Shown here piece after piece: positions 17,049 to 26,312 of a DNA stretch of 64,000 nucleotides (the stretch's first letter is position 1; each line of letters opens with the position of its first letter). The DNA comes from DASXRA01 sp963737425 (GTDB lineage Bacteria; Actinomycetota; Actinomycetes; Mycobacteriales; Jatrophihabitantaceae). The notes below the pieces were generated by a model. That model was not told the origin of the DNA, ran no database searches, and saw nothing but the letters and a program-made list of their open reading frames with translations. The translations under genes were made by a program, and so were the position numbers. Where the stretch lies: contig CAVTSX010000005.1 in the NCBI GenBank assembly GCA_963737425.1, positions 248,001 through 312,000 on the forward strand, read 5' to 3'.

Positions 17049-18377
17049 TCAGGATGTTGGGCAGGTCGGCGTGGGTGTCGGCGTCGGGGTGCCGTCGGCC
17101 GGGCTAGGCGTCGAGGTTGCCGTTGATGTCGAACCCGTCGGCGTCGAGCCGGTACCGGCGCCACTGTCAGTCGGCGTGCCGGAGGGGCTCGTGGGTGGCG
17201 TGCTCGGGTCGGTCGGCGTGGGTGTCGGCGTGGGGCAGGTCGGCGTGGGGGTCGGCGAGCCCGACGGCGAGGTCGCTGTCGACGACGGCGTGGGACTCGG
17301 CGAGCCCGGACGCGTCGTCGGCTTACCCGAAGGCGGCGGGACGTGCACCGAACCGGACGACGAGTGCGGGTGCGTCGCCGCGAGTGGCGGACCTGGGTCC
17401 ACCGGTGGCAGCACCGGCTTCTCGCCCGGCGGTGGGGTCGGATGCGGTCCGGTGACCGGAATGCTGACCCCGGGCGCACCCGCGGCGTAGACCTTCTCGA
17501 GGGCCAGCACGGTCGACAGGTAAGCGTCGGAGTCGTTGTAGCTGAGCACCGCGCGAATCTGGCCGGCGGCGGTCTGCAGATTCCCACCGGCCGCGCAGAG
17601 GTAGTTGGCCGCTGCTGTTGCCGCGTCGTAGATGTTGGACGGATCGATCACACCGTCGCCATTGCCGTCGACGCCCCAGTGGGCCCACGTCGACGGAATG
17701 AACTGCATCGGGCCGACAGCCCGGTCATAGACCTTGTCGCCGTCGAGGCGCCCGCCGTCGGTGTCACGGATCAGCGCCGTGCCAACGCCGTTCAGCGGTA
17801 TCCCGACGATTCGCGGCGCGGAGGTTCCGTTGGCGTACAACTGCGAATCGGCGAAGCGGCCATGGTCAGACTCGACGCGCCCGATCGCGGCAAGCAACGG
17901 CCACGGCAGCCCGCACCCGGGATAGCGCGTCACGGACTCGGCCGCAGCTCGGCGGTAGGCGTCGAGCGCGACGGTCGGAATGCCGTCGGCCGCCAGGCTG
18001 GTCACCGCAGGACCAGCGGGCAACGGTGCGGTGCTCGGAGGTGGGTACACACCGGTGGGCGGCGGAAAGAACGGGGCAACGGTCGGCACGCCGGTGGTCG
18101 GTGCGCCGCCGCCGATCGGGACTGGACCGGAGGGCCAGGTGGACGAGGGAGTCCAGCTGGGCGCGGCGGAAGAACTGAACGGGCTAGACGACGGTGCGAC
18201 CGGCGCCGCGCCGACGCGGTGCGCCGTGACGCTGGCCCCGGCCAGGCAGACGAGGCCCGCCGCGACGATGGCTGTGGAAATGGCGGTCCGCTGCATACCC
18301 GGCGTCCAGCGCGGCATTTGCAGCCACACAGTGGCGTGCGCCGGCCGATGCCTCGGCGCTCGATCTGGTGGTGTCAT
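17049..18377 (-). CDS. Lytic murein transglycosylase with long Pro/Thr/Ser-rich tail
   Basis: This 442-residue exported protein has a membrane or signal helix at about 28-50, a Ser/Pro linker, and an SLT_2/MltB-like catalytic domain (about 125-300). The likely catalytic Glu is E169 in GRVESDHGRF; AVGPMQFIPSTWAHWGVDGNG is nearly the family signature. The last 120 residues are Pro/Thr/Ser with many TPTPT units, a wall-spanning low-complexity tail. The enzyme would cleave peptidoglycan glycan strands to anhydro-muropeptides. GAGGAG lies 8 bases before ATG 18377. Confidence 0.9.
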   Translation of the reverse strand: MTPPDRAPRHRPAHATVWLQMPRWTPGMQRTAISTAIVAAGLVCLAGASVTAHRVGAAPVAPSSSPFSSSAAPSWTPSSTWPSGPVPIGGGAPTTGVPTVAPFFPPPTGVYPPPSTAPLPAGPAVTSLAADGIPTVALDAYRRAAAESVTRYPGCGLPWPLLAAIGRVESDHGRFADSQLYANGTSAPRIVGIPLNGVGTALIRDTDGGRLDGDKVYDRAVGPMQFIPSTWAHWGVDGNGDGVIDPSNIYDAATAAANYLCAAGGNLQTAAGQIRAVLSYNDSDAYLSTVLALEKVYAAGAPGVSIPVTGPHPTPPPGEKPVLPPVDPGPPLAATHPHSSSGSVHVPPPSGKPTTRPGSPSPTPSSTATSPSGSPTPTPTCPTPTPTPTDPSTPPTSPSGTPTDSGAGTGSTPTGSTSTATSTPSPADGTPTPTPTPTCPTS

Positions 18378-18514
18378 GCCCCGTGCTCCTCATAGACGTC
18401 CTCGAGCCTTCGACGTTAGTGCGGATTCGTCCGAATAGCACGGCCCAATCCGAGCCAGATTCCAGCCTCGCATCTACGCGGGCGATATGGCTACCCAGCG
18501 TTGCTGCGCATCAC

Positions 18515-19171
18515 TCACGCGTCAGGATGCCGGGACTCGTCGATGCTGGCGAGCAACTCGGCCAATCCGCACGAACATCTGCCCGGCTCAGCCGGACAGC
18601 CCGCATCATGGCGCCCGTAGCGCCGTAAGCCGTCGGCCAGCGCGTCGCGCTCGGCGCGAAGTGCGGCGATCTCGGCCCGACTACGCATCGCAACCGGCCG
18701 TTCGGCCGCTGGATGCATGACATATCGCGCCGCGGCCTCGTCGCCCTGTCCGGCCAGCGCGCTGAGCGCCTCGCTCAGCCCGTCGAGGTCGGTGCCCAAC
18801 GCGACAAGCACCTTCACCACACGACCTTCGGGCTCGCCCAAGAGGGCCAGCGCGATATGCGCGGGTGCGATGAACTTCTGCTTGTGCCGGATGGATTCAC
18901 GAAGCGACAGCTCCAGCACCCGCTTTGCGGACGGGGTGAACGGGATGTGCGATTTGCGCTTGCCGCCATGGCCAAGCTCACCCTGCACCACCCGGCGCGC
19001 GTCCTCCAACGTGACGCCTGCGGTCGCGAACGCTCGTTCGGCCGGGTCGTCGACCTGAAGGACGCCGAGAAGGAGATGCTCGGTGCCGATGTAGTCGTGG
19101 CCGAGCATGGTTGACTCGCCTTGCGCGTAGACGATGATCTCTCGAGCGCCGTCGGTGAACCGTTCGTATAT
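18515..19171 (-). CDS. Lone Clp N-terminal-domain protein (ClpC2 type), apparent AUA start
   Basis: This 218-residue protein carries two Clp-N repeats and no ATPase: YERFTDGAREIIVYAQGE, GHDYIGTEHLLLGVL, HIPFTPSAKRVLELSLRE, then the second repeat, an acidic/Arg coiled segment and a Cys-rich tail (GCPAEPGRCSCG). Lone Clp-N proteins such as mycobacterial ClpC2 bind ligands or degrons of ClpC1, and ClpC2 is reported to sequester cyclomarin. Family members begin MFERFT; here the aligned codons read ATA TAC GAA CGG TTC. GAGGAG is placed 9 bases upstream (19181-19186), and no ATG, GTG or TTG is in frame for over 30 codons upstream. The first ATG downstream would remove the first helix. The start is therefore taken at AUA 19171. 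Confidence 0.85.
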   Translation of the reverse strand: MYERFTDGAREIIVYAQGESTMLGHDYIGTEHLLLGVLQVDDPAERAFATAGVTLEDARRVVQGELGHGGKRKSHIPFTPSAKRVLELSLRESIRHKQKFIAPAHIALALLGEPEGRVVKVLVALGTDLDGLSEALSALAGQGDEAAARYVMHPAAERPVAMRSRAEIAALRAERDALADGLRRYGRHDAGCPAEPGRCSCGLAELLASIDESRHPDA

Positions 19172-19186
19172 GAGAACCAGCTCCTC
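19169..19186 (-). promoter_or_regulatory. Shine-Dalgarno and non-canonical AUA initiation site
   Basis: On the minus strand GAGGAG (19186-19181) is followed by nine bases and ATA (19171-19169). The alternative CTG directly abuts the Shine-Dalgarno and would be too close. AUA initiation is rare and usually weak, so this could keep expression low or make it dependent on initiation-factor fidelity. Confidence 0.6.
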
Positions 19187-19249
19187 TGCGTCCGAGACTA
19201 GCCCTGCGCGACCCGAAAAGAACTTCCAGCGCCCACCTAAACTCTGGAC

Positions 19250-19864
19250 ATGTTGGTAGCGGTTGCGACGTTCGCCGTTGCCGCGGCTCTGATCGTGGTG
19301 TTGCCGGGACCCGACACCCTCGTCGTGCTGCGGGCACTGTTGCGTGATGGTCGCGGGCGCGCCGTGCAGGCGGTGGCCGGCGTGCTGTGCGGGCTGGCCG
19401 TCTGGGTCGGTGCCGCGACGCTCGGGCTGTCCGCGTTGTTGCAGGCCAGCCATGCGGGCTTCCTGGTGTTGAAGGTTGCCGGTGCCGCCTACCTGATCTG
19501 GCTCGGCGTGCAGTCACTGCGAATGCGCCGGATGGCCGATGACGCAGCCGGAAAGCCGCGGCGGCAACTGCTCGGTCGTGGCTTCGCCGCTGGACTTGCC
19601 ACCGACCTCCTCAATCCCAAGGTCGGCGTCTTCTTCGTGACGTTCCTGCCCGGCTTCATCCCGCATGGTCAACCTGTGGCGTCCACCTCGCTGCTCCTCG
19701 GCGCACTGTTCATCGTCGAGACCGCGCTGTACTTCGCGGTCTTGCTCGCCGTCGCCGCGCCGGTCACCCGGTGGCTGGCAAGCAGCCGGGTTCGCCGGCG
19801 GATGGACGTCGGCACCGGGGTCGTGCTCATCGGCCTGGGCGTTCGGCTGGCCCTGGAGCCCTAG
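19250..19864 (+). CDS. LysE/RhtB-family amino acid exporter
   Basis: This 204-residue membrane protein has about six hydrophobic segments. It carries the family motif VVLPGPDTLVVLRALLRDGRGRA near residue 15-38, KVAGAAYLIWLGVQSLR at about 75-92, and FAAGLATDLLNPKVGVFFVTFLP at about 115-137. Members export amino acids or derivatives; the substrate is not predictable. It is divergent from the ClpC2-like gene across 78 bases, and its stop is two bases before the winged-helix gene start. Confidence 0.9.
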   Translation: MLVAVATFAVAAALIVVLPGPDTLVVLRALLRDGRGRAVQAVAGVLCGLAVWVGAATLGLSALLQASHAGFLVLKVAGAAYLIWLGVQSLRMRRMADDAAGKPRRQLLGRGFAAGLATDLLNPKVGVFFVTFLPGFIPHGQPVASTSLLLGALFIVETALYFAVLLAVAAPVTRWLASSRVRRRMDVGTGVVLIGLGVRLALEP

Positions 19865-19866
19865 CT

Positions 19867-20970
19867 TTGCCGAGCGTGCTGAGCCGCCGCGCGATCAACC
19901 GGGCGACGCTCGAACGGCAGCTGCTGCTCGACCGCGCCGAGCTGACGCCCGTCGACGCGATCGAGCATCTCGTCGGCATGCAGGCCCAGGCGCCACGAGC
20001 GCCGTTCGTCGGGCTCTGGACCCGCCTGTCCGGATTCCGGCATGAGGAGCTCTCCTGCCTCGTCACGACGCGCGCGGCGGTGCGCGTCGCGTTGATGCGC
20101 AGGACGCTGCACCTGGTCAGCACCCGTGACTGCCTGCGGCTTCGCCCGCTCCTGCAGCCCGTGCTGGAGAGCGGGCTGTGGGCCAGCCCGTTCGGGCGAC
20201 GCGTGCGGGGGATCGACCTCGACGCCCTGCTGGACGCGGGGCGCGCCGTGCTCGACGAGCGTCCGCGCACCCGCGTCGAACTCGGCCGGCAACTGGCCGA
20301 ACGGTGGCCCGACCACGACACCGAGTCACTCGCGTACGCGATCAGCTACCTCGTGCCGCTCGTGCAGGTGCCGCCACGAGGCACGTGGACGGGCGCCGGC
20401 CAGGCGACCTGGACGACGGTCACGTCCTGGCTGGGCAGCACGCGCACACCCGCTCTGCCGGTCGAGGATCTGGTGCTGCGCTACCTCAGGGCGTTCGGGC
20501 CGGCCAGCGTGACGGATGTCCAGGCGTGGTGCGGTCTGACCCGTCTCGGTGAGGTTGCCGAGCGCCTGGAGCAGAAGCTGCGCAGGTTCCGCGACGGCGA
20601 CGGCCGCGAACTGCTCGACCTGCCCGACGCACCGCGTCCGGACCCGGACACCCCTGCGCCACCGAGGTTTCTGCCCGAGTACGACAACCTGCTGCTGTCG
20701 CACGCAGACCGTACCCGGGTGGTGATCGACGGCGAGCAGGTGCCGCTGTATCCGGGCAACGGTGGCACGCGGGGTGAGTTGCTGGTCGACGGGTTCTGGC
20801 AGGCGAACTGGGCGATCACCCGAAGCGCCGGCAGAGCGACTTTGACGGTCGAAGCGTTTCGCCGGCTGCCGAAGCGTGACACCGCCGCGGTGACACGTGA
20901 GGGTGTGCGCCTGCTGGCTTTCGCCGCAGCGGACGCCGAATCGCACGACGTCCGCATCACGGCCCGTTAG
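19867..20970 (+). CDS. Winged-helix DNA-binding domain protein (HTH_42, AlkX/AlkZ-like)
   Basis: This 367-residue protein matches the PF06224 family: RRAINRATLERQLLL, VDAIEHLVGMQAQAPRAPFVGLWTRL, RRTLHLVSTRDCLRLRP, and a C-terminal FLPEYDNLLLSHADRTRVV. The family includes AlkZ, a glycosylase that unhooks DNA interstrand crosslinks. The AlkZ catalytic QxQ is represented by MQAQAPR, but activity is not proven for most members. TTG 19867 is chosen because GGAG sits 8 bases upstream within the LysE 3' end; GTG 19876 is the alternative. It is coupled closely to the exporter gene. Confidence 0.85.
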   Translation: MPSVLSRRAINRATLERQLLLDRAELTPVDAIEHLVGMQAQAPRAPFVGLWTRLSGFRHEELSCLVTTRAAVRVALMRRTLHLVSTRDCLRLRPLLQPVLESGLWASPFGRRVRGIDLDALLDAGRAVLDERPRTRVELGRQLAERWPDHDTESLAYAISYLVPLVQVPPRGTWTGAGQATWTTVTSWLGSTRTPALPVEDLVLRYLRAFGPASVTDVQAWCGLTRLGEVAERLEQKLRRFRDGDGRELLDLPDAPRPDPDTPAPPRFLPEYDNLLLSHADRTRVVIDGEQVPLYPGNGGTRGELLVDGFWQANWAITRSAGRATLTVEAFRRLPKRDTAAVTREGVRLLAFAAADAESHDVRITAR

Positions 20971-20974
20971 TGGG

Positions 20975-21157
20975 TTACTTGTCGGCGGTGAGCTTGCCGC
21001 CCTGGCCCCAGTTCTGCGGCGCGGTCTCCTGAATCCAGACCTGCACACTCTCGGCGGGCACGCCGAGGCTGTCGACGAATGCGTCGGTGATGTTCTTGAC
21101 GAGATCGCGCTTGAGGCTGATGTCGCGTGGACCCTGCAGCACAGTGACGACGGGCAT
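20975..21157 (-). CDS. 4-oxalocrotonate tautomerase-family protein
   Basis: This 60-residue protein begins MPVVTVLQGPRD, giving the N-terminal Pro that is the catalytic base after Met removal. RDLVKNITDAFVDSLGV is the conserved helix and QVWIQE the following strand. It is the usual length for the family, which works as hexamers tautomerising or dehalogenating small acids. GGAGG lies 9 bases before ATG 21157. It follows the LysR gene on the same strand by about 100 bases, so LysR may regulate it. Confidence 0.88.
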   Translation of the reverse strand: MPVVTVLQGPRDISLKRDLVKNITDAFVDSLGVPAESVQVWIQETAPQNWGQGGKLTADK

Positions 21158-21260
21158 GACTGGTACCTCCAAAGAAGTCGTTCGGCCGGGCCATCTGCCC
21201 GCACGTCAATCACAGCCCGGACGCACTCGCGGACCTAGACGCGATCGCGATGTGCAGCGA

Positions 21261-22169
21261 TCATCCGATGTGATCGGTCGCCTCGACTTCCCGGCAGGCC
21301 TGCAGCAGCGAAGCGAGCCTGGCCGTCGACGTCGCGGCCGGCACGGCCAGCGCGGTCGGGATGCGCAACTCCGGTTCCCGCAACGGCCGGAACGCGACCC
21401 GCGACGCGCGCAGGTCTTGTGCGTGCGACGCGTACACCACCGTCCAGGAGGGCACGCCTGAGCCGATCGATGCCAGCGTGTCCTGCAGTGTCGTCGACCG
21501 CTGGCCGAGCAGCGGCTCGAATCCGGCCTGTGCACAGGAGTCCATCACCAGATCGACGAGCGGCTGGTTGAGGCGCCGCGACACGATGCGCAGCGGGAGC
21601 CCGGCGAGGTCGGCCAGCCGGATACTCGGCGCCGCCGCAACCGGGTGATCGGCGGGCACCGCCGCAACGATCTCGTCCTGCCACAGCGGGATGAGCGCGA
21701 GCCCGGGAATGGTGCCGGACGCGCGTACGAACGTCGCATCGAGCTGGCCGGCGCGTACGCGGTCCAGCCGCGCCCGGGTGGACGCGCTGACGAGTTCGAC
21801 GGACGTGTCGGGAGCGATGCGCCGGAGATGCGTGAGCACCGCGCCGAGCCGTTCGCCGAGCCCGGTGCTGGTGCCCAACCGGAGCACCACGTCAGTGCGC
21901 TCGTGGAATCCGGCGGCGACGTCACGCGCGCGGTCGGCCGCGGCGAGCACCGCCCGGGCTTCGGGCAGGAAGCGTTGCCCGGCCTCGCTCAGGCGGACCG
22001 TGCGCGATGTCCGGTCGAAGAGCGTGACGCCGAGTTCGCGTTCGAGCCGCTGCACCTGCTGGCTTACGGCCGGCTGACCGATGTGCAGGCTCTCGGCGGC
22101 CAGGCCGAAGTGCAGCCGCTCCGCCACCGCGGCGAAGTAGCGCAACTGGCGCAGTTCCACGCCGCTCAT
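21261..22169 (-). CDS. LysR-family transcriptional regulator
   Basis: This 302-residue regulator has the N-terminal HTH in VELRQLRYFAAVAERLHFGLAAESLHIGQPAVSQQVQRLERELG and an effector-binding domain from about residue 90 (RLGTSTGLGERL onward). Full length for the family. It sits between the large GH20 gene and the tautomerase gene on the same strand, with 18 bases to the GH20 stop. The target and effector are unknown. No clear Shine-Dalgarno precedes ATG 22169. Confidence 0.92.
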   Translation of the reverse strand: MSGVELRQLRYFAAVAERLHFGLAAESLHIGQPAVSQQVQRLERELGVTLFDRTSRTVRLSEAGQRFLPEARAVLAAADRARDVAAGFHERTDVVLRLGTSTGLGERLGAVLTHLRRIAPDTSVELVSASTRARLDRVRAGQLDATFVRASGTIPGLALIPLWQDEIVAAVPADHPVAAAPSIRLADLAGLPLRIVSRRLNQPLVDLVMDSCAQAGFEPLLGQRSTTLQDTLASIGSGVPSWTVVYASHAQDLRASRVAFRPLREPELRIPTALAVPAATSTARLASLLQACREVEATDHIG

Positions 22170-22187
22170 TGTCGCGCGAGGCTCGGC

Positions 22188-25100
22188 CTAACTGACGGCG
22201 ACGGCGAAAACGTGGATCGAAGCCGTGCCTCCCGTCGCGTGATCACTGACGGCCGGGAGCGTCACCGACGCCACCGTCTTGGACGCGTCCAGGTCGACGC
22301 CGTGGAAGAAGATGTACGCGTTGCGGTTGATCGTCGTTCCGGCGTAGTGGTGATAGGTGGTCGTCAGCGCGACGTCCGTGCCGGACGGCAAGGTCGGCAC
22401 CTGCCAGTCCGGATCGGTGATCGTGAACGGCTGCGTCGAGCCGTCGGTGTAGGTCACCGTTCCGGTACCGGTGATCGGCCCGTACGTCCCGACCGTGAGC
22501 AGGCCGAGCCTCGAACCCGACGTGCCGACCTGGACGATCTGCCCGTCCGCCAGCACGTTGTCGGGCTGGTCGGCGGGCACGTCCGGCCAGGTGAACGTGA
22601 CGCCGCCGTGCGTCACCGTCCCGCCCGGGGTGGCGCCCGCGGCGGCGAGCGCCTGCGTCGAGTAGCTCGACCCGTCGCCGTCGACTCCACCGTCCAGGTT
22701 CGACGGGGCGGTGCCGTCATCGGTGATGGCGATGTTGTCGAATGCCTGCCCGAGCGTCGAGAAAGGCACCGATACCCGCAGGGTCAGCGGATCGAGCGCG
22801 GGCGATCCGGCCACCGTGATGTTGATCGGGACGCCGGTGACGCCCGGGGTGTCGCCGGCGGAGGCTTCGATGTCGGTGCTGGCCGTCGCTCCCGGCGCGA
22901 CCGTGACCGTTCCGTGCGACGGGCTCACGGTGACACCGCTGCCGGCTGGGGGCGTGGCGGTCCAGGTGACGGTCAGCGGCGCCCCGGCTGCGCTCGACAC
23001 CCGCAACGACGCGGTGGCCGGGTGCCCGGCGGTGACGGCCACCGACGCCGGCGACAGGCTCGCGGAAATCGGCGACGGCACGTTCGCCAGCACCGACGAA
23101 CTCGTCCGGCCGCCGTCCCAGGTCACGTCCGCGATGACGCGGTACTCGCCGGTGCTGGCAGTGATCGGCACGTCGAGCCGCAACGTCACCGTCGCCGAGT
23201 GGTGCGCCGGCACCGCCCCCGTCGCGCTGATCACATGGGCCCGCAGTGGCGAGGTGTCGTCGATCGAGTACGCGTTGACGGCCACGTCCAGGTGAGTCAG
23301 CGGATGGTCGCTCGTGTTGGTGACCGTCGCTTGCACGCGGTTGTCGCCGAGCGCAGGCAGCGTCGCCGGGACGTCGAGGTGGACGGACGCGTCGGCCGGT
23401 GCGGCCGCGTAGAACTGGATTTCCGCCACGTCGGTGAACCCGCCCGCCGGGCTGACGTAACGCAGCCACCGGTATGCGTGCTGGTCGGCGATGGGCATCT
23501 CGATCCAGTCATAGGTCGGCCGCCACTGCACCTTCGCCAGGTCATGGCAACCGGTGTCCGGCCCGTCGGTGCAGCCCTGGAAGAAGCCGCCGACCATCCG
23601 GGTGGTGTTGTGGATGCCTGCATCGCGCGGCACGAACCGCACCGCGGCAACCGTCGACTCGTGGCCGAGATCGATGCCGGTGTACCCGCCGTCGGCCTGC
23701 GCCAGGTCGACGAACGTCGACACGTCACCGTCGAATGCCTTGTCGTACGTGGACGAACCGTTGTCCCACGCCGGACCGCTGCCGAAGGGCGTGCCGCTCA
23801 GCGCGACCGAATCGCGCGGCCGCGTCTCGGGCAGGCCCGGCGGCGAACCGATCCGGTCCACCTCGTCTTCGAAGGCGAACAGGCTCGACGCCCGCGGCCC
23901 GCCCCACGCCACGGCGGCGAGCACCGAGTCGGGACGATCACCGAACCAGTTCAGGTACGCATCGGGCAGCGCGCCGATGTTGTCGGACCAGCGCGAGATC
24001 TCGAAGCCCAGCAGGTGCGCGTCGACGGGCGGCGTCCACGACTCGTACAGGTACTTGTCGTCCGGATGAAGCGAGCCGCCCGGTGCCCCGCCGGGTGTCA
24101 CGTAGAGCAGGTTGCCGGGTGAGCTGACCGTGTCGTAGCCGGCCGCAAGGTACGGGTCGGGCGAGCCGGTCCACGCGTCGATGATGATGTTCTTGCTCGG
24201 CAGGACCGTGGCGCCGCCCGCGTTGTCCCACCAGTTCCAGATCTCCGGTCGGCGCCCCAGGTCGGTAACGACGGCGGCCATCTTGTTCAGCCAGTCGGAG
24301 ATGACGTCCTCGGTGGAGGCGAATCCATGCGCCGCCGCGTAGTCGACGAGTTCGGGGCACTGCTGCTGCGTCCCGAGACCCGGGTACTCGTCGCCACCGA
24401 GGTGGAAGACCGGCGAGTACCGGAACAGCGGCACGAACTCCTTGAGCAGGTTGGTGATGAACGTCGTGGTCTGCGGCTTGGTCACGTCGACGGTGAAGGC
24501 GGGCGCACCGCCGTTCATGGCGGCGCAATCCCATTGCAGCGACGGGTCGAAAGCGGTGATCGCGCTGGCGTGCGCCGGAATGTCGATCTCCGGGACGAGC
24601 GTCACGTGGTAGCGATGCGCCAGGTCGACGAACCGCTCGATGTCGGCGTGGCTGTAGGACTGCGACGAGGCCAGACCCGGATAGGTCGTGCTCTGCAGCC
24701 GGAACGCCGCGGCCTCCGTCAGGTGCAGGTGCACGACGTCGAGCTTCTGCCAGGCGGCGTCGCGGATCTGCTGCTCGATGTCGGCGGGCGCGTAGTAATG
24801 ACGACCGGCGTCGATCATGAAGCCGCGGTGCCCGTAGTCGGGCCAGTCGCGCGCACTGCCATGGGGCAGCGAAGCGCCGAGCTTGAACAGCTGCTCGACG
24901 GTCTGCTCGCCGTAGAACGTGCCGGTGGCGTCAGCTCCGCGGATCGTCACGGCGTCGTCGATGTCGAGCTGATAGCCCTGGGCGGCTCGGGCGGCTTCGC
25001 CGGTCGCGCCGAGCGCCAGGACGATGTCGCCCGGGTGGGACGCCGCAGCGACGAGCGGCAACCGACGCCCGGTCAGCGTCGCCAGATCGTCCCGGAAGAC

Positions 25101-25328
25101 GGCGGCGTCCGCGCCCAATGCGGCCGCAGCGCCCGGCGCGAGAACGATGCGCGATCCGGTGCGCAGCGAGAATGTGCCGGTCGCGCCGGTCCATTCATGC
25201 AGGGCCGGTGCAACGGCAGGTGCGGCGTTGACCGACGCTGCTGCGATTGCTGGGAGCGCGACGAAGATGCTGGCGACGAGGGCCGAGACACCTGCAAGAG
25301 CAGCGCCACGGCGACGTAAATGGTCCAT
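22188..25328 (-). CDS. Large secreted GH20 beta-N-acetylhexosaminidase with F5/8-like and Ig-like domains
   Basis: This is a 1046-residue exported protein. A signal peptide (hydrophobic about 10-33) is followed by a GH20b domain (about 45-155) and a GH20 catalytic barrel (about 160-490), with LHLTEAAAFRLQ, VPEIDIPAHASA and the catalytic D313-E314 in HLGGDEYPG. Then come a discoidin-like module (GSSTYDKAFDGD to RYVSPAGGFTDVAEIQFYA) and two or three NEW3/Ig-like beta domains reaching the end. The carbohydrate-binding extras suggest action on polymeric or host glycans. ATG 25328 is preferred over TTG 25340. Only a degenerate dre-like sequence lies upstream. Confidence 0.92.
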   Translation of the reverse strand: MDHLRRRGAALAGVSALVASIFVALPAIAAASVNAAPAVAPALHEWTGATGTFSLRTGSRIVLAPGAAAALGADAAVFRDDLATLTGRRLPLVAAASHPGDIVLALGATGEAARAAQGYQLDIDDAVTIRGADATGTFYGEQTVEQLFKLGASLPHGSARDWPDYGHRGFMIDAGRHYYAPADIEQQIRDAAWQKLDVVHLHLTEAAAFRLQSTTYPGLASSQSYSHADIERFVDLAHRYHVTLVPEIDIPAHASAITAFDPSLQWDCAAMNGGAPAFTVDVTKPQTTTFITNLLKEFVPLFRYSPVFHLGGDEYPGLGTQQQCPELVDYAAAHGFASTEDVISDWLNKMAAVVTDLGRRPEIWNWWDNAGGATVLPSKNIIIDAWTGSPDPYLAAGYDTVSSPGNLLYVTPGGAPGGSLHPDDKYLYESWTPPVDAHLLGFEISRWSDNIGALPDAYLNWFGDRPDSVLAAVAWGGPRASSLFAFEDEVDRIGSPPGLPETRPRDSVALSGTPFGSGPAWDNGSSTYDKAFDGDVSTFVDLAQADGGYTGIDLGHESTVAAVRFVPRDAGIHNTTRMVGGFFQGCTDGPDTGCHDLAKVQWRPTYDWIEMPIADQHAYRWLRYVSPAGGFTDVAEIQFYAAAPADASVHLDVPATLPALGDNRVQATVTNTSDHPLTHLDVAVNAYSIDDTSPLRAHVISATGAVPAHHSATVTLRLDVPITASTGEYRVIADVTWDGGRTSSSVLANVPSPISASLSPASVAVTAGHPATASLRVSSAAGAPLTVTWTATPPAGSGVTVSPSHGTVTVAPGATASTDIEASAGDTPGVTGVPINITVAGSPALDPLTLRVSVPFSTLGQAFDNIAITDDGTAPSNLDGGVDGDGSSYSTQALAAAGATPGGTVTHGGVTFTWPDVPADQPDNVLADGQIVQVGTSGSRLGLLTVGTYGPITGTGTVTYTDGSTQPFTITDPDWQVPTLPSGTDVALTTTYHHYAGTTINRNAYIFFHGVDLDASKTVASVTLPAVSDHATGGTASIHVFAVAVS

Positions 25329-25453
25329 CGATGACCCCAATTAGGTGCTCGACTCTGCTCGATTGGCCTGAACCTATGCATAATCAATCAGTCGGTCAAG
25401 ATGGCTGGAGAGATCGGGCAGGCTGTCCATCACCGATACCGAGGAGTCCACGC

Positions 25454-26293
25454 ATGGGTGACGCGTTCTTCGTCCAAGAGGCGGCGGACCGCTTCGTGCC
25501 GACCGAGTTCACCCGCGGACCGTGGGACGCCGGCGCGCAGCACGGCGGCCCGCCGACGGCGCTGGCCGGGCATGTCATCGAGCACCGCCCCGGCGGCCGA
25601 ACCGACATGCGGGTCACCCGGCTCACCGTCGAGATCATGCGTCCGGTTCCCATCGCGCCGTTGAACGTGACGACGCGCGTGGTTCACGCGGGCAGAAGTG
25701 TCGAGGTGATCGAAGCGGTCCTCACGCCCGACGACGGTCGGGCCGTGCTGCGGGCTACCGCCCAGCGCATCCGCATTGATCTAGGCGCCGCCGCGCCGCA
25801 CCTGCCGCTCCCGCTCGTACCTTCGCTGAGCGATACGCCCGAGCACGGCTTCTCGTTCCCGTTCGACGTCGGGTACCACACCGCGATGGAATCGCGGTTC
25901 GTCTCCGGATCGTTCACCGAGCGGGGGCCGGCCACGTGCTGGATGCGCATGCGCGTCGCGCTGCTGGACGGCGAGCCGGTCGAACCGCTGTCGCGCGTGC
26001 TGGTCGCCGCCGACTCAGGAAACGGGGTCAGCAACGTCCTCGATCTGCGCGAGCACCTGTTCATCAACCCGGACCTGTCCGTGCACCTGCACCGCTATCC
26101 GGACGGCGAGTGGGTGTGCATCGAGTCGCACACCACGATCGGCGACACCGGCGCGGGTATCGCCGACACCGCGCTGCATGATCAGAGCGGTCCGATCGGC
26201 CGGTCGGTGCAGAGCCTGTTCATTGCACCGCGCCGTCAGCCAAGTCGCCATGCCTCCGGCGGCGCACCGAATGCCGAAGGCATGACGACGTGA
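25454..26293 (+). CDS. Acyl-CoA thioesterase family protein (TesB-like double hotdog)
   Basis: This 279-residue protein has FTRGPWDAGAQHGGPPTALAGHVIE at residues 19-43 and VTRLTVEIMRPVPI as the first hotdog, then PATCWMRMRVALLDGE and DSGNGVSNVLD with HLFINPDLSVHLHR as the second. This fits actinomycete thioesterase family proteins that hydrolyse acyl-CoA. GAGGAG lies 7 bases before ATG 25454. It is divergent from the large GH20 gene. The next gene starts 20 bases downstream, so they may share a transcript although no functional link is obvious. Confidence 0.82.
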   Translation: MGDAFFVQEAADRFVPTEFTRGPWDAGAQHGGPPTALAGHVIEHRPGGRTDMRVTRLTVEIMRPVPIAPLNVTTRVVHAGRSVEVIEAVLTPDDGRAVLRATAQRIRIDLGAAAPHLPLPLVPSLSDTPEHGFSFPFDVGYHTAMESRFVSGSFTERGPATCWMRMRVALLDGEPVEPLSRVLVAADSGNGVSNVLDLREHLFINPDLSVHLHRYPDGEWVCIESHTTIGDTGAGIADTALHDQSGPIGRSVQSLFIAPRRQPSRHASGGAPNAEGMTT

Positions 26294-26312
26294 AAGTGAA
26301 GAGGTGTCCCAC

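Noticed and set aside
16622..17107. Plus-strand frames in the gene-free spacer
   Set aside because: Arg/Pro/Cys-rich translations, no ribosome site, and they run through palindromic repeats.
21645..24122. An 825-codon plus-strand frame over the LysR and GH20 genes
   Set aside because: It spans two well-supported minus-strand genes and lacks protein-like features; GC-rich third positions keep antisense frames open.
25363..25376. A dre-like sequence (TGGCCTGAACCT) upstream of the large GH20 gene
   Set aside because: Only 8 of 12 positions match the core and symmetry is lost, so it is not called as a DasR site.
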